This document shows positions 49,457 through 57,761 of a stretch of DNA of 64,000 bases, in pieces. A program made the translations under genes and the position numbers. How positions within the stretch are numbered: the stretch's first letter is position 1; each line of letters opens with the position of its first letter. The DNA is from Acidimicrobiales bacterium. Its GTDB lineage: Bacteria; Actinomycetota; Acidimicrobiia; Acidimicrobiales; Iamiaceae. The notes beneath the pieces were generated by a model. That model was not told where the DNA came from. It did no database searches and saw only the letters and a list, made by a program, of their open reading frames with translations. The DNA is taken from the NCBI GenBank assembly GCA_035547835.1, contig DASZTW010000017.1, positions 124,001-188,000 of the forward strand. Direction: 5' to 3'.

Positions 49457-50032
49457 TCAGCGGGTGGGGGTGGTGAAGTTCTCCCAATAGCGGCTCGGCG
49501 TCGGGCCGCGCTGGCCCTGGTACTTCGATCCGACCTCGGCCGACCCGTACGGCACGTCGGCCGGGGTGGTCATGCGGATGAAGGAGATCTGGCCGATCTT
49601 CATGGCGGGATACAGCGTGATGGGCAACGTGGCGACGTTCGAGAGCTCGAGGGTGAGGTGACCCTGGAAGCCCGCGTCGACGAACCCCGCCGTCGAGTGG
49701 ATCAGCAGACCGAGTCGACCCAAGCTCGACTTGCCCTCGAGACGGGCCACGAGGTCGATCGGGAGCTGCACCATCTCGGCAGTGGAGCCGAGCACGAACT
49801 CGCCGGGGTGCAACACGAACACGTCGTCGGCGGAGATCTCGACCAGCTCGGTGAGATCCTCGAGGTTCTGCTTCACGTCGATCATCGGCATCGTGTGATT
49901 CCGGAACACCCGGAAGTAGCGGTCGAGCGTGAGGTCGATCGACGACGGCTGGATGTAGGACGGGTCGAGCGGATCGACCACGATCCGCCCGGCCTCGAGC
50001 TCTTCACGGATGGACCGGTCAGACAGGATCAC
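49457..50032 (-). CDS. dcd: dCTP deaminase
   Basis: A 191-residue trimeric enzyme of the dUTPase fold, giving dUTP from dCTP (or dUMP directly if bifunctional). [28 protein letters not shown], the catalytic segment [20 protein letters not shown] and the C-terminal [14 protein letters not shown] are all conserved. GTG 50032 gives the canonical N-terminus. It neighbours tRNA-Gly as in other actinobacteria. Confidence 0.95.
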   Translation of the reverse strand: MILSDRSIREELEAGRIVVDPLDPSYIQPSSIDLTLDRYFRVFRNHTMPMIDVKQNLEDLTELVEISADDVFVLHPGEFVLGSTAEMVQLPIDLVARLEGKSSLGRLGLLIHSTAGFVDAGFQGHLTLELSNVATLPITLYPAMKIGQISFIRMTTPADVPYGSAEVGSKYQGQRGPTPSRYWENFTTPTR

Positions 50033-50116
50033 GCCGGGCACGATACTCGCCGCCGCCCCGGCACCCCGGCGGCGTCGCGGCGGACGCCGGAATCCTGGCG
50101 TCTGATGGCGATCCGG

Positions 50117-50122
50117 TAGGGT
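50117..50122 (+). promoter_or_regulatory. Putative -10 box of tRNA-Gly
   Basis: TAGGGT, twelve bases before the tRNA 5' end. Confidence 0.35.
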
Positions 50123-50134
50123 GATCGCTCCCTC

Positions 50135-50205
50135 GCGGGTGTAGTTCAATGGTAGAACAGCAGCTTCCCAAGCTGAGAACGCGAGTTCGATTCTCGTCAC
50201 CCGCT
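50135..50205 (+). tRNA. tRNA-Gly (anticodon CCC)
   Basis: A 71-base cloverleaf. Acceptor GCGGGTG / CACCCGC pairs fully, with discriminator T; D arm GTTC / GAAC; anticodon loop TTCCCAA; T arm GCGAG-TTCGATT-CTCGT. The first pair of the anticodon stem is G-A, a mismatch. CCA is not encoded. Bacterial tRNA-Gly normally has U at the discriminator. Confidence 0.93.
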
Positions 50206-50285
50206 CTCGTAGGAAGGCCCAGGTCAGCCGTGTTTCCGGTGCCTGGGCCTTCATCGCGCAAGGCCCGAGATCGGCGGGCGTGACC

Positions 50286-51023
50286 CTAACGTGACCCTAC
50301 GGATCGGCCGCTTGTGACGTCGGCCTCCTCGGACTGGTCCCGCACCACGAGGGGCAGAAGGTTCAACAGCACGTCCTCATGAGCAGCGAAGCCTCCGTCT
50401 CGCTCGACGATCAGGTCGAGCCCCACGAGTTCATTGAGGTCTCGAGTGAGAGTCTTCGGCCCACAAGCGGCGTAGGCGGCGGCGAGGTCAGGCGTGAGCC
50501 GCGGGAGATCCTTCTTGGCGACGGCGCCGCGGCCGAGGAGGGTGTTGGCGATCAGGCTTCGCCGTTGGCGCATCTCGATGTCGCGGCCGGTCACCTGTTC
50601 AGCGACGTGCTCGTGCCAGGTGAGCCGGACCTGGCGGTCGTAGACGAACTGGAGTTGGCCGGTCAGTCCGGACACGAAGCCCTCGGCGCAGTACTCCAGG
50701 AACCGGCTGACATCGCCCCCGGACTCACTGGCGTAACGGAGTTGGCGGTAGTACTCGTCACGGGTGTCGTTGCAGTGGTTGGAAATGAGGTGGGCGGCGG
50801 ATGTCGGCACCCCCGAGGTCACGAGCACGAGGTACTCGCAGAGGCGAGCTGTGCGGCCGTTGCCGTCGCCGAAGGGGTGGATCCATGCAAGGTACAGGTG
50901 TGCCATCGAGGCGCGGATGATCGCGGTCGGTAGGCGCATGTGCCCTTCACCGGCGAAGCCCGAACCGTTGAGCCAATCACACATCCACGCGAGGAGGGCT
51001 TCGCACTCAGCAGTTCTGTCCAC
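50286..51023 (-). CDS. Fic-domain protein, N-terminally truncated
   Basis: A protein of about 245 residues. The Fic active site [12 protein letters not shown] (His about residue 49) is intact, and a C-terminal winged-helix-like part follows ([39 protein letters not shown]). Fic enzymes transfer AMP or other nucleotide parts to target proteins. Relatives with this layout usually carry about 80-100 residues before the core; here an in-frame TAG (51057-51059) cuts the frame, so GTG 51023 is the only likely start. It may be a shortened or dying gene. Confidence 0.75.
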   Translation of the reverse strand: MDRTAECEALLAWMCDWLNGSGFAGEGHMRLPTAIIRASMAHLYLAWIHPFGDGNGRTARLCEYLVLVTSGVPTSAAHLISNHCNDTRDEYYRQLRYASESGGDVSRFLEYCAEGFVSGLTGQLQFVYDRQVRLTWHEHVAEQVTGRDIEMRQRRSLIANTLLGRGAVAKKDLPRLTPDLAAAYAACGPKTLTRDLNELVGLDLIVERDGGFAAHEDVLLNLLPLVVRDQSEEADVTSGRSVGSR

Positions 51024-51056
51024 GGGGCTAGGGCCTCTGAGCAGCGAGAATACAAA

Positions 51057-51200
51057 CTACAAGTGTGTAACTTGTCCATCTATCCGTCCGAGGATGTCCC
51101 GAGACTTGTCCCGGGAGGCGTCCAAGAGCTGGTCGAGCGCATCGGCGATGGCTCGGCCCCGCTGCCTGGTGGAGTGCTGGTAGCGGCGTCGCCGGAAGCC
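51057..51200 (-). pseudogene. Probable C-terminal remnant of a tyrosine-type integrase
   Basis: The minus strand just upstream of the Fic gene reads RRYQHSTRQRGRAIADALDQ and ends at TAG 51057-51059. YQH[AS]T followed by RAIADALD is typical of the end of actinophage/ICE-type tyrosine integrases, with the Tyr being catalytic. No Arg/His box II or N-terminal part is found in frame. The rest of 51200-51560 has coding-like composition in another minus frame (for example WAERKPELVGTL and GWRFRHEAAFDVGKL) but I recognise nothing in it; frameshifted debris is likely. Confidence 0.55.
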
Positions 51201-51578
51201 ACCCGGGCACCAGATACGCCCCAGCACGGAGGTGTCCCTGCGCTCGCAGACTCGCCTGCACGAAGGCGGCGCTGGCGGTCCGATCCCCAGGGAGGAGCGG
51301 CGAGGACGGGGCCCAGCTCGCAGCTGTGAGCTTGCCGACGTCGAAGGCCGCCTCATGCCGGAAGCGCCAACCGTGCGTGCCGACCAGCGGGCTGGCGCCG
51401 TGCTCCTGAAGCGTGCCCACCAATTCGGGCTTCCGCTCGGCCCAGGCTCCGTCGACGATTCCCCGCGGGAGATCAAGCGCGGTGGAGAAGAGGTCCGCCG
51501 GCCCTACGCAACGATCCACCGCCTTGTAGTTCTCGTCGCCGATGCGCGGGACCGTGTCCGAAGTCGAGGTCCACTGGA

Positions 51579-51608
51579 TTGTCTCCTTACGAGCACTCGA
51601 CGTATAGT
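51579..51608 (+). promoter_or_regulatory. Promoter of the RES-Xre pair
   Basis: TTGTCT (51579-51584) and TATAGT (51603-51608), 18 bases apart, lie in an unusually A/T-rich stretch. Confidence 0.5.
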
Positions 51609-51628
51609 ATGACATATGCACGACGTAT
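51598..51628. promoter_or_regulatory. Direct-repeat operator candidate at the RES-Xre promoter
   Basis: CGACGTAT occurs at 51598-51605 and 51621-51628, a centre spacing of 23 bases. The first copy overlaps the -10 box. The antitoxin is the natural candidate to bind. Confidence 0.4.
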
Positions 51629-51656
51629 TGGTACATGTTGGGGCGACGAGGAGACC

Positions 51657-51992
51657 ATGACCACACTCACCTCTCTGTTGGACCACCTCTACGAGGGTGA
51701 CGTCGTCGACACGGCCGACCTGGCGCGGGTGAGCGACACCAACCCTCGAAGCGTGGCCCGGTGGAAGGCCGAGGCCGCCACCCCACGGCGTGACGCCGAG
51801 GAGCGCCTGCTCGAGCTCCGCGCGGTCATCGACCTCGCTCGACGCGTCATGCGCGACGACGCCGCCCGGTTCTGGATGCGCTCGCCGAACCCCGACCTCG
51901 GCTACGAGAAGCCCCTCGACCTCATCGCCGCCGGCCAGTACCAGCGCGTCGTCGACCTACTGCTCGCGTTGGCGGAGGGCGTGACCATCTGA
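51657..51992 (+). CDS. Xre/MbcA/ParS-type antitoxin
   Basis: A 111-residue protein. The N-terminal helix-turn-helix (DTADLARVSDTNPRSVARWKAEA) and the C-terminal toxin-binding domain (DAARFWMRSPNPDLGYEKPLDLIAAGQYQRVVDLL) match antitoxins paired with RES toxins. GAGGAGACC stands directly before ATG 51657. The stop is one base from the toxin ATG, a tight two-gene operon. The antitoxin would neutralise the toxin and repress the promoter. Confidence 0.9.
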   Translation: MTTLTSLLDHLYEGDVVDTADLARVSDTNPRSVARWKAEAATPRRDAEERLLELRAVIDLARRVMRDDAARFWMRSPNPDLGYEKPLDLIAAGQYQRVVDLLLALAEGVTI

Positions 51993-51993
51993 C

Positions 51994-52536
51994 ATGCCGT
52001 CGCTCGACCCTCGGGCGATCGGTCTTGCGCCGGCTGCCTCGCTCTCCGTTGTCGCCTACCGGAACCAGGCCAAGGGGTTCGACCCCCGCAGCGGTGACGG
52101 TGCACGACGCCTTGGCGGCCGGTTCAACCCGCCACACAGCTTCCCGGTGCTCTACCTCTGCCTCACTCGACCATGCGTGGTCGCGGAGCTGACGCGACAG
52201 GCCGAGCGGCAGGGGCTCAACGTCGACGCCCTCCTGCCTCGCGAGCTGTTCGAGATCAGCGCCGACCTCGACATGGTCCTCGACCTCACCGACGCGGCAA
52301 CTCTGGACGCGATCGGCGTCGCCCCGTCTGATCTTGTCCGCGAGGACCACCGGTTCACGCAGGAGATCGGCGACGCAGCCCACGAGCACGCCTTCCAGGC
52401 CATCCGCTCGCCGTCTGCGACCGGAGTCGACCAAGTCCTGGCAGTCTTCCCCGAGAAGCTCGCCGGTACCGTCCTCGACGCGAGGCCTCTCGGCGAGTGG
52501 AACACTCCAGACGACCTTGCCCACCTCGCTCCTTGA
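51994..52536 (+). CDS. RES-domain toxin
   Basis: A 180-residue RES protein. The family residues are visible: Arg in VAYRNQ (about residue 23), GGRFNPP, Glu in CVVAELTRQAERQG (about residue 65) and Ser in FQAIRSPSATG. RES toxins degrade NAD+ by phosphorolysis or hydrolysis. The length (about 150-200) is typical and no key residue seems lost. It forms a pair with the antitoxin immediately upstream; an IS110 remnant begins at its 3' end. Confidence 0.9.
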   Translation: MPSLDPRAIGLAPAASLSVVAYRNQAKGFDPRSGDGARRLGGRFNPPHSFPVLYLCLTRPCVVAELTRQAERQGLNVDALLPRELFEISADLDMVLDLTDAATLDAIGVAPSDLVREDHRFTQEIGDAAHEHAFQAIRSPSATGVDQVLAVFPEKLAGTVLDARPLGEWNTPDDLAHLAP

Positions 52537-52555
52537 TCGACCGATTCCAATCCTC

Positions 52556-52865
52556 GATCCCGAAACTGGGAATCGCAGCGTTGACATCCAACGTTCTGCG
52601 CGGGCACGGCAACCGCCGCCTCTCCCGAACCGTGAACCGCCAGAACAACGCAGCGGTTCACCGCATCGCGGCCACCCAGATGCGCTGTCACGACGACGCC
52701 CGCACCTACCTCGAACGGCGAATGAACCAAGACCACAAGACCAAGACCGAAGCGCTCCGAGCCCTCAAACGACGCCTCTCCGACATCGTCTACCGAGCCC
52801 TGCTCGCCGACACCCAACCAACCGACCAAGCCGGCAGAGCGGACTTGCTCGCCGCCGCCGCTTGA
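52556..52865 (+). pseudogene. IS110-family transposase remnant (C-terminal part)
   Basis: The frame ending at 52865 reads GHGNRRLSRTVNRQNNAAVH, RCHDDARTYLERR and TEALRALKRRLSDIVYRALL. These match the end of IS110/IS1111 transposases (transposase_20 domain; GNRQLNRAL and EAIRALKRxLSDIVY). The DEDD catalytic half is missing, so the copy is dead. It sits 15 bases before the acyl-CoA dehydrogenase ATG and may mark the far edge of the island. Confidence 0.8.
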
Positions 52866-52879
52866 CATAGGAGCAAACC

Positions 52880-54016
52880 ATGGCCGATCTCGACGCCGAC
52901 CGCGACCTCGACGCGTTCACCGCACGGGCAGCCGCCTTCCTGGCCGACGCCGCGGCCGCCGGCACCGCACCGGTCGACTGGGGGGCGATCGTGCCGCCCG
53001 AACGGGTCGACGAGGCCCGTGCCTGGCAGGCCGAGCTCCACGCCGCCGGCTTCGCCGGCATCCACTGGCCCGTCGAGTACGGCGGCCGTGGCCTGACGAT
53101 CGAGCACACCGCGGCATGGACCACCGAGTGCGCCAAGGCCGAAGCGCCGGCCTTCCTGAACATGGTCGGGCACGTGCTCACCGCGGGATCGCTGCTGCTG
53201 TTCGGCAGCGATCAGCAGAAGGCGGCATACCTGCCCGGCATCGCGTCGGGCGACAAGGTGTGGTGCCAGCTCTTCAGCGAGCCCGGCGCGGGCAGCGACC
53301 TGGCGTCGCTCACGACACGGGCGGTGAGCGACGGCGACTCCTACGTGCTCACCGGGCAGAAGGTGTGGTGCTCCAACGGTCGGGTCGCCGACTTCGGCAT
53401 CTGTCTCGCCCGCACCCTGTCGCTCGACGAGCAGCCCAAGAAGCACAAGGGCATCTCGTTCTTCCTGGTCGACATGACCGCGCCCGGCATCGAAGTCCGG
53501 CCGCTGCGGCAGATGACCGGCGGCTCGGAGTTCGACGAGGTCTTCATCGACGAGGTCACGATCCCGGCCAGTTCCCTGCTCGGTCCGGAGCACGAGGGCT
53601 GGGGGGTCGCCATGGCCACGTTGACCAACGAGCGCGGCCACATCGGCAGCGCGTCGATCTCGATGCAACGCCGCCTCGACCGCATGGCTGCCGGGCTGGC
53701 CGGGGCGACCTCGGCGCTCGAGCGCCAGCGGGTGGCGTCGCTGATCGGCCGCGGCAACGTGCTGGCCATGCTCGGCGGCCGCCAAGGGCCCGTGGCCAGC
53801 GTGGCGTCGTCGCTGTCGAAACTCGGCGTGACCGAGCTGATGTTCGACGCCGCCGTCGCCCGCTCCGACGCCGCCGGCGCCAACGGCATGCTCGCGGGCA
53901 GCGACGCGAACGGTCTGGTCGCCGCGCCCGGTGGACGCATCGCCGGCGGCACGACCCAGGTGCAGAAGAACATCATCGGCGAGCGGATCCTCGGCCTCCC
54001 GAAAGACCCGAGCTGA
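52880..54016 (+). CDS. Acyl-CoA dehydrogenase family protein
   Basis: A 378-residue flavoprotein. The N-terminal helical domain (GIHWPVEYGGRGLTIEH), the central beta domain (CQLFSEPGAGSDLASL; YVLTGQKVWCSNG) and the C-terminal helical domain (ITNEG-like TLTNERG; GGTTQVQKNIIGERILGLP) are seen. GGTTQVQKNIIGE binds FAD. I cannot place the catalytic Glu with certainty. AGGAG lies six bases before ATG 52880, right after the IS110 remnant. The natural acyl-CoA is unknown; electrons could reach menaquinone through ETF and EtfD (41669). Confidence 0.9.
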   Translation: MADLDADRDLDAFTARAAAFLADAAAAGTAPVDWGAIVPPERVDEARAWQAELHAAGFAGIHWPVEYGGRGLTIEHTAAWTTECAKAEAPAFLNMVGHVLTAGSLLLFGSDQQKAAYLPGIASGDKVWCQLFSEPGAGSDLASLTTRAVSDGDSYVLTGQKVWCSNGRVADFGICLARTLSLDEQPKKHKGISFFLVDMTAPGIEVRPLRQMTGGSEFDEVFIDEVTIPASSLLGPEHEGWGVAMATLTNERGHIGSASISMQRRLDRMAAGLAGATSALERQRVASLIGRGNVLAMLGGRQGPVASVASSLSKLGVTELMFDAAVARSDAAGANGMLAGSDANGLVAAPGGRIAGGTTQVQKNIIGERILGLPKDPS

Positions 54017-54077
54017 GCGCCGCGGCGCGGGGCCGCCGCCGTTCGGGCGCGGGTAGCCGCCACTCGACGGCGACCGG

Positions 54078-56273
54078 TCAGCGCGCCAGCGACTGCACCA
54101 CGAGCGTCACCGTGTGGTCGTACAGGTCGGCGGTCAGCGCCACGTAACGACGCGCGTCGGCGCCGGCCAGGTCGCCGAGATCGAGCGCGTCGAGCTCGAC
54201 CAGGGTGGCGAAGCGTCGCTGCGCGAACAGCCCGGCGGGATCGGCGCGCGACTGCTCGACCGCCCGCGCCAGTTCAGCGGTGACTCGGCCGGTGCGCACC
54301 TCGTCCCGGCCGATGGCCGACAAGTGGAGACCGCCACGTGATCGGACTTCGGCCACGAGACGACGCCGCAGCGTTTGGCGCTGCGCTCGCTGGTCCGCCG
54401 ACAAGCCATCGTGATGGGCGATGATCCGCCCGCGCACGGCGCCGGCATCGACGTCGGGGCCGGACAGGATCGACAGCTCGATGTCGGCGTTCGAACCGTT
54501 CCATCGACGGTGGTCCCCCACTTGGCGCACCATCGACTGGTCGTGGCCGAAGGTGGGCACCACGAAGTCGATCCCGTGGCTCTGCAACATGGACAGCAAA
54601 GCCGGAGCGACCGCAAACAGCGCCTTGGACGGCAGCGCGGGCGGGCGACCCGGGTCATCGACCAACACCGCGTGGTTCCGCAACGCGGGTGCGGCTTGAG
54701 CGAACAACGACTTCGTCGCCCCGATGGCCCACATCGACCCGCCGCTCCCCCGGTCGACACGCGGCAAGTTCGCGCCGGCGATCACCGCCAGGACCATCAC
54801 CAGCCCGAGCGCGATGAGCGCGGGTAGCGACCTTCCCGGCGACGACCGGCGTGGGTCTGCGCCACTCGTCGGTCGTGCAACCGGCTCGGCGCTCCGATCG
54901 CCCAGGGCGCGTTCGTCGCCGCCAGCGTCGCCGGCGTGGGCGGGATTGTGGACCTGTCCCCGGTCGGCTCGGCGGTCGGTCACCGCGCCGGCAGCGGACA
55001 GCACCAACGCGAACCAACTGAACATCGCGATGGGCCACATCCACTGCACGTACGCCGGGACGAGACCGAACGGCGACGTGCTGCGCGTCGCGCTCAGCAG
55101 ACCGAGCGCCAGCGCGACCACCACGACCATGCCGAGCGATGCTCGCGTCCGATCGCCTCGCTTCCAGGCGAGCACCGCCAGACCCACGGTGACCACCACG
55201 ACGAGCGCGAGCAGGAGCCCGGGCACGACCGCGTCGGACGCGGTGGGGTGCAGCGAGAAGCGGGGGTGGTCCCAGCTGCCCAGCAGCCAGAACGGTGGGC
55301 GGGCCACCACCGAGCCCAGCGCGTCGACGGCACCCGGCAGCCCCGGCGTCTGCGGCGGCTTCACCGACGAGGCCTGCCACAGTCGGGTGAAGTTGCCCTT
55401 CGAAGCGGTGAGCTGCTCGTACAGCGGGGCCGACCAGCACACGAGCAACGCCGCGAGCCCGACCAGCAGGCCGCGGCGGTCGCGGCGCGACAGCCACCGG
55501 CGGCGACGACCGGCCCGCCGGTCAAACCCGTGGTCGACCAGCGCGACGACGAGCGCGGCGGCCAGCAGGCCGGGCACGAGCAGCACGTAGCTCAGGTGGG
55601 TCTGGAGCGTGAAGCTGCCGGCCACCACCGCGACCCACAGCACGCCGAGGTCGCCGTCGGCCACCGACCACACGCCGAACAGGAACAAGACGAACGGCAA
55701 CATCGCCGCGTTCGGGTTCCACGGGTCGTAGAGCAGCACGCTGCCGAACGTGAGCGACATCGCCGACATGGCGACCAGCGCGAGGATCGCGCCGAGAGGG
55801 CCGGCACGACGGCGGGCCAGGCACGCCGCGAGCACCACGCTGGCGGCGTTGACCAGCGCCATCCCCACCGCCACGCCGGCGCCGACGCCGAGGACGGCGA
55901 CCGGAACGGCGAGGCTCACGAACAACGCTGGCCCGGGGTGGTTCAGCCACTGGTGCGACCACATCGAGGCAGAGGACCACGTGCCGAGCAGCGGTGGGCG
56001 GTTGGTGAAGACGTCCTGCGCGCGAAGGCCGACGATCCCGTCGTCGCCGGTCGGGTACCAGCCGCTGGTCGCGGCGCGAAGGCCGGCAACCAGGATCGGC
56101 GTGATCGCCACCGCGACCGCGACCACGAACCACCAGTCGAGCACGCCGCGCGCGACTGGCCCGTCGCCACGGCCGCCCGCACCGCGGCCGCCACCGCCGG
56201 CTCGGACGGTTGCCGGCAGACCGCTCCCCGCCGCCCGAGCCATCGCCGCCCGAGCCATCGCCGACCGCGCCAT
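54078..56273 (-). CDS. Large polytopic membrane protein, GT-C-like
   Basis: A protein of about 731 residues with ten or more hydrophobic segments in the first 470 residues, then a soluble 230-residue C-terminal region. YPTGDDGIVGLRAQDVFTNRPPLLG early in the chain resembles the acidic outer loop of GT-C glycosyltransferases. The tail (WAIGATKSLFAQAAPALRNHAVL; DIELSILSGPDVDAG) resembles none I know. It starts with three 15-base in-frame repeats (MARSA MARAA MARAA); ATG 56273 is the first. It follows the GT2 gene by five bases, a likely polyprenyl-sugar synthase/transferase pair. Confidence 0.72.
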   Translation of the reverse strand: MARSAMARAAMARAAGSGLPATVRAGGGGRGAGGRGDGPVARGVLDWWFVVAVAVAITPILVAGLRAATSGWYPTGDDGIVGLRAQDVFTNRPPLLGTWSSASMWSHQWLNHPGPALFVSLAVPVAVLGVGAGVAVGMALVNAASVVLAACLARRRAGPLGAILALVAMSAMSLTFGSVLLYDPWNPNAAMLPFVLFLFGVWSVADGDLGVLWVAVVAGSFTLQTHLSYVLLVPGLLAAALVVALVDHGFDRRAGRRRRWLSRRDRRGLLVGLAALLVCWSAPLYEQLTASKGNFTRLWQASSVKPPQTPGLPGAVDALGSVVARPPFWLLGSWDHPRFSLHPTASDAVVPGLLLALVVVVTVGLAVLAWKRGDRTRASLGMVVVVALALGLLSATRSTSPFGLVPAYVQWMWPIAMFSWFALVLSAAGAVTDRRADRGQVHNPAHAGDAGGDERALGDRSAEPVARPTSGADPRRSSPGRSLPALIALGLVMVLAVIAGANLPRVDRGSGGSMWAIGATKSLFAQAAPALRNHAVLVDDPGRPPALPSKALFAVAPALLSMLQSHGIDFVVPTFGHDQSMVRQVGDHRRWNGSNADIELSILSGPDVDAGAVRGRIIAHHDGLSADQRAQRQTLRRRLVAEVRSRGGLHLSAIGRDEVRTGRVTAELARAVEQSRADPAGLFAQRRFATLVELDALDLGDLAGADARRYVALTADLYDHTVTLVVQSLAR

Positions 56274-56278
56274 CGCCG

Positions 56279-56998
56279 TCAGCCGGCTCGGCGGGCCCGC
56301 AGCGCCCAGGGCCGGGCGTACTTCACGATGCACCACAATGCGGTGACGCCGTCGCGCCAACCGATCTTCTTGCCCTCGTCGTACGTGCGCCCGCGGTAGC
56401 TGATCGACACTTCGTAGACCCGGAACCCGCCGCGCGCGACTTTCGCAGTGATCTCCGGCTCGATGCCGAAGCGGTCCTCGCGCAAGTCGAGCGACTGGAT
56501 CACCTCGCGGCGAAACGCCTTGTAGCACGTCTCGATGTCGCTCAAGTTCAGGTTGGTCAACATGTTGGACAGCAGTGTCAGCAGCGAGTTGCCGAGGTAG
56601 TGCCAGAAGTAGACCACCCGCCGGGCGCTGGCGGTGATGAACCGCGAGCCGTACACGACGTCGGCGTCGCCGGCCAGGAGCGGCGCGAGCAGCACCGGGT
56701 ACTCGGCGGGGTCGTACTCGAGATCGGCGTCTTGCACGATCACGTACTCGGCGCTCGCCATGGCGAAGCCGCGTCGCAGCGCGGCACCCTTGCCGAGGTT
56801 GACGGGCTGGTGGAGCACGCGGACGCGCGGGTCGTGGACGTCGTCGAGCAGCTCGGCTGATCGGTCGGTGGAGCCGTCGTCGACCACGATGAGCTCTGCC
56901 GTCCAAGGCGATGCCAACACCCGGTCGATCACTTCGGTGACCGTCGCCTCTTCGTTGTAACAAGCCATGACCACCGAGAGGCACGGGGTGGGCTCCAT
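56279..56998 (-). CDS. Family 2 glycosyltransferase, dolichyl-phosphate-sugar-synthase-like
   Basis: A 239-residue GT-A enzyme: LSVVMACYNEEATV, LIVVDDGSTDRS, VIVQDADLEYDPAEY (metal-binding motif), and a C-terminal VSISYRGRTYDEGKKIGWRDG typical of DPM1-like enzymes. ATG 56998 has TAGGTT seven bases upstream and no strong ribosome site. The stop is five bases before the ATG of the large GT-C-like protein, so the two are coupled and may use the same polyprenyl-phosphate sugar. Confidence 0.86.
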   Translation of the reverse strand: MEPTPCLSVVMACYNEEATVTEVIDRVLASPWTAELIVVDDGSTDRSAELLDDVHDPRVRVLHQPVNLGKGAALRRGFAMASAEYVIVQDADLEYDPAEYPVLLAPLLAGDADVVYGSRFITASARRVVYFWHYLGNSLLTLLSNMLTNLNLSDIETCYKAFRREVIQSLDLREDRFGIEPEITAKVARGGFRVYEVSISYRGRTYDEGKKIGWRDGVTALWCIVKYARPWALRARRAG

Positions 56999-57005
56999 CG
57001 GTAGC

Positions 57006-57011
57006 AACCTA
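57006..57011 (-). promoter_or_regulatory. Putative -10 box of the GT2/GT-C operon
   Basis: TAGGTT on the minus strand, seven bases before ATG 56998. Confidence 0.4.
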
Positions 57012-57110
57012 CTGGCCACCCGCCCGCCGTCCGGGTGACGCGACGACCTCGGCCCGTCCGACTCACGGGACGATTTCGCAAGCGCCGTCCGATCGGGCAG
57101 CATCGAGGTG

Positions 57111-57509
57111 ATGGCTCAACCCGCCAGGTCTGGCTTGTTCCGGCGTCTGTGGCCCGCCGGCCAAGACGACGGCGCCCGCGCGTTCCGGCTCGCCGCGATC
57201 GCGCTGACCGGCGTGATGGCCGTGATGCTCGTGATCGTGGTGGTCGCCGCCATCATGTCGCCCGAGTCGAAGGACCAGCAGCAGCAGGCCCACCAAGACG
57301 CCATCGCCAACCCGCAGAGCGTGTCGCAACCCGACTACGGCCAAAAGCCCCAGCACAGCAGCGACCCCGGCGGCTGGGAGCAGCTGGCGCTCGGCGGCTT
57401 GTTGTTCGGCGGGATCGGCCTCTGTGGTCTGTGGGTGGTGCACACCAGCCGCAAGGCGCGAGCTGCCCGCGACCAACGCCGCGCGCCCGGCACCGCGCCG
57501 AGCGCCTGA
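57111..57509 (+). CDS. Small membrane protein of unknown function
   Basis: A protein of about 132 residues with two hydrophobic segments (AIALTGVMAVMLVIVVVAAIM and LALGGLLFGGIGLCGLWVV) around a Gln-rich polar loop (SKDQQQQAHQDAIANPQS). Its N-terminus is basic and aromatic (FRRLWPAG). No family is recognised. The start is GTG 57108 or ATG 57111. It is transcribed alone, ending before a family 2 palindrome. Confidence 0.6.
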   Translation: MAQPARSGLFRRLWPAGQDDGARAFRLAAIALTGVMAVMLVIVVVAAIMSPESKDQQQQAHQDAIANPQSVSQPDYGQKPQHSSDPGGWEQLALGGLLFGGIGLCGLWVVHTSRKARAARDQRRAPGTAPSA

Positions 57510-57546
57510 ACGAGCACCGACACCCCGCGCTGCGCCACCCCGTCCC

Positions 57547-57591
57547 GCTGTGAGCACTTGGCCACCTCCCCGGTGGCCAAGTGCTCACAGC
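57547..57591. repeat. Palindrome family 2, copy D (best preserved)
   Basis: GCTGTGAGCACTTGGCCACC and its exact complement form a 20-bp perfect stem around the loop TCCCC. It lies 37 bases after the small membrane protein gene. Confidence 0.92.
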
Positions 57592-57659
57592 ACCGGGAAT
57601 CACAGCACCGGGAATCACAGCACCGGGAATTACAGCACCGGGAATCACAGCACCGGGAA
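57585..57659. repeat. 15-bp tandem array grown from the palindrome arm
   Basis: Five units of TCACAGCACCGGGAA, one with a T in place of C at its second base, start inside the 3' arm of palindrome copy D. The rest of the 57510-57761 gap shows only a -10 box before the next gene. Confidence 0.92.
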
Positions 57660-57748
57660 AGGGGGACCGGTGCTGACCGGTCCGGTCAGCTGTCGACTGC
57701 TAACCCAGCGCTAACGCACGGTTGCGGCGCGCTTTTCGGGGCCACCCG

Positions 57749-57754
57749 TACCGT
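57749..57754 (+). promoter_or_regulatory. Putative -10 box of the redox operon
   Basis: TACCGT, seven bases before ATG 57762. Confidence 0.45.
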
Positions 57755-57761
57755 GCGAGAC

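Noticed and set aside
57585-57659. CRISPR-like array
   Set aside because: The 15-base units are directly abutting with no spacers, and there are no cas genes in the window.
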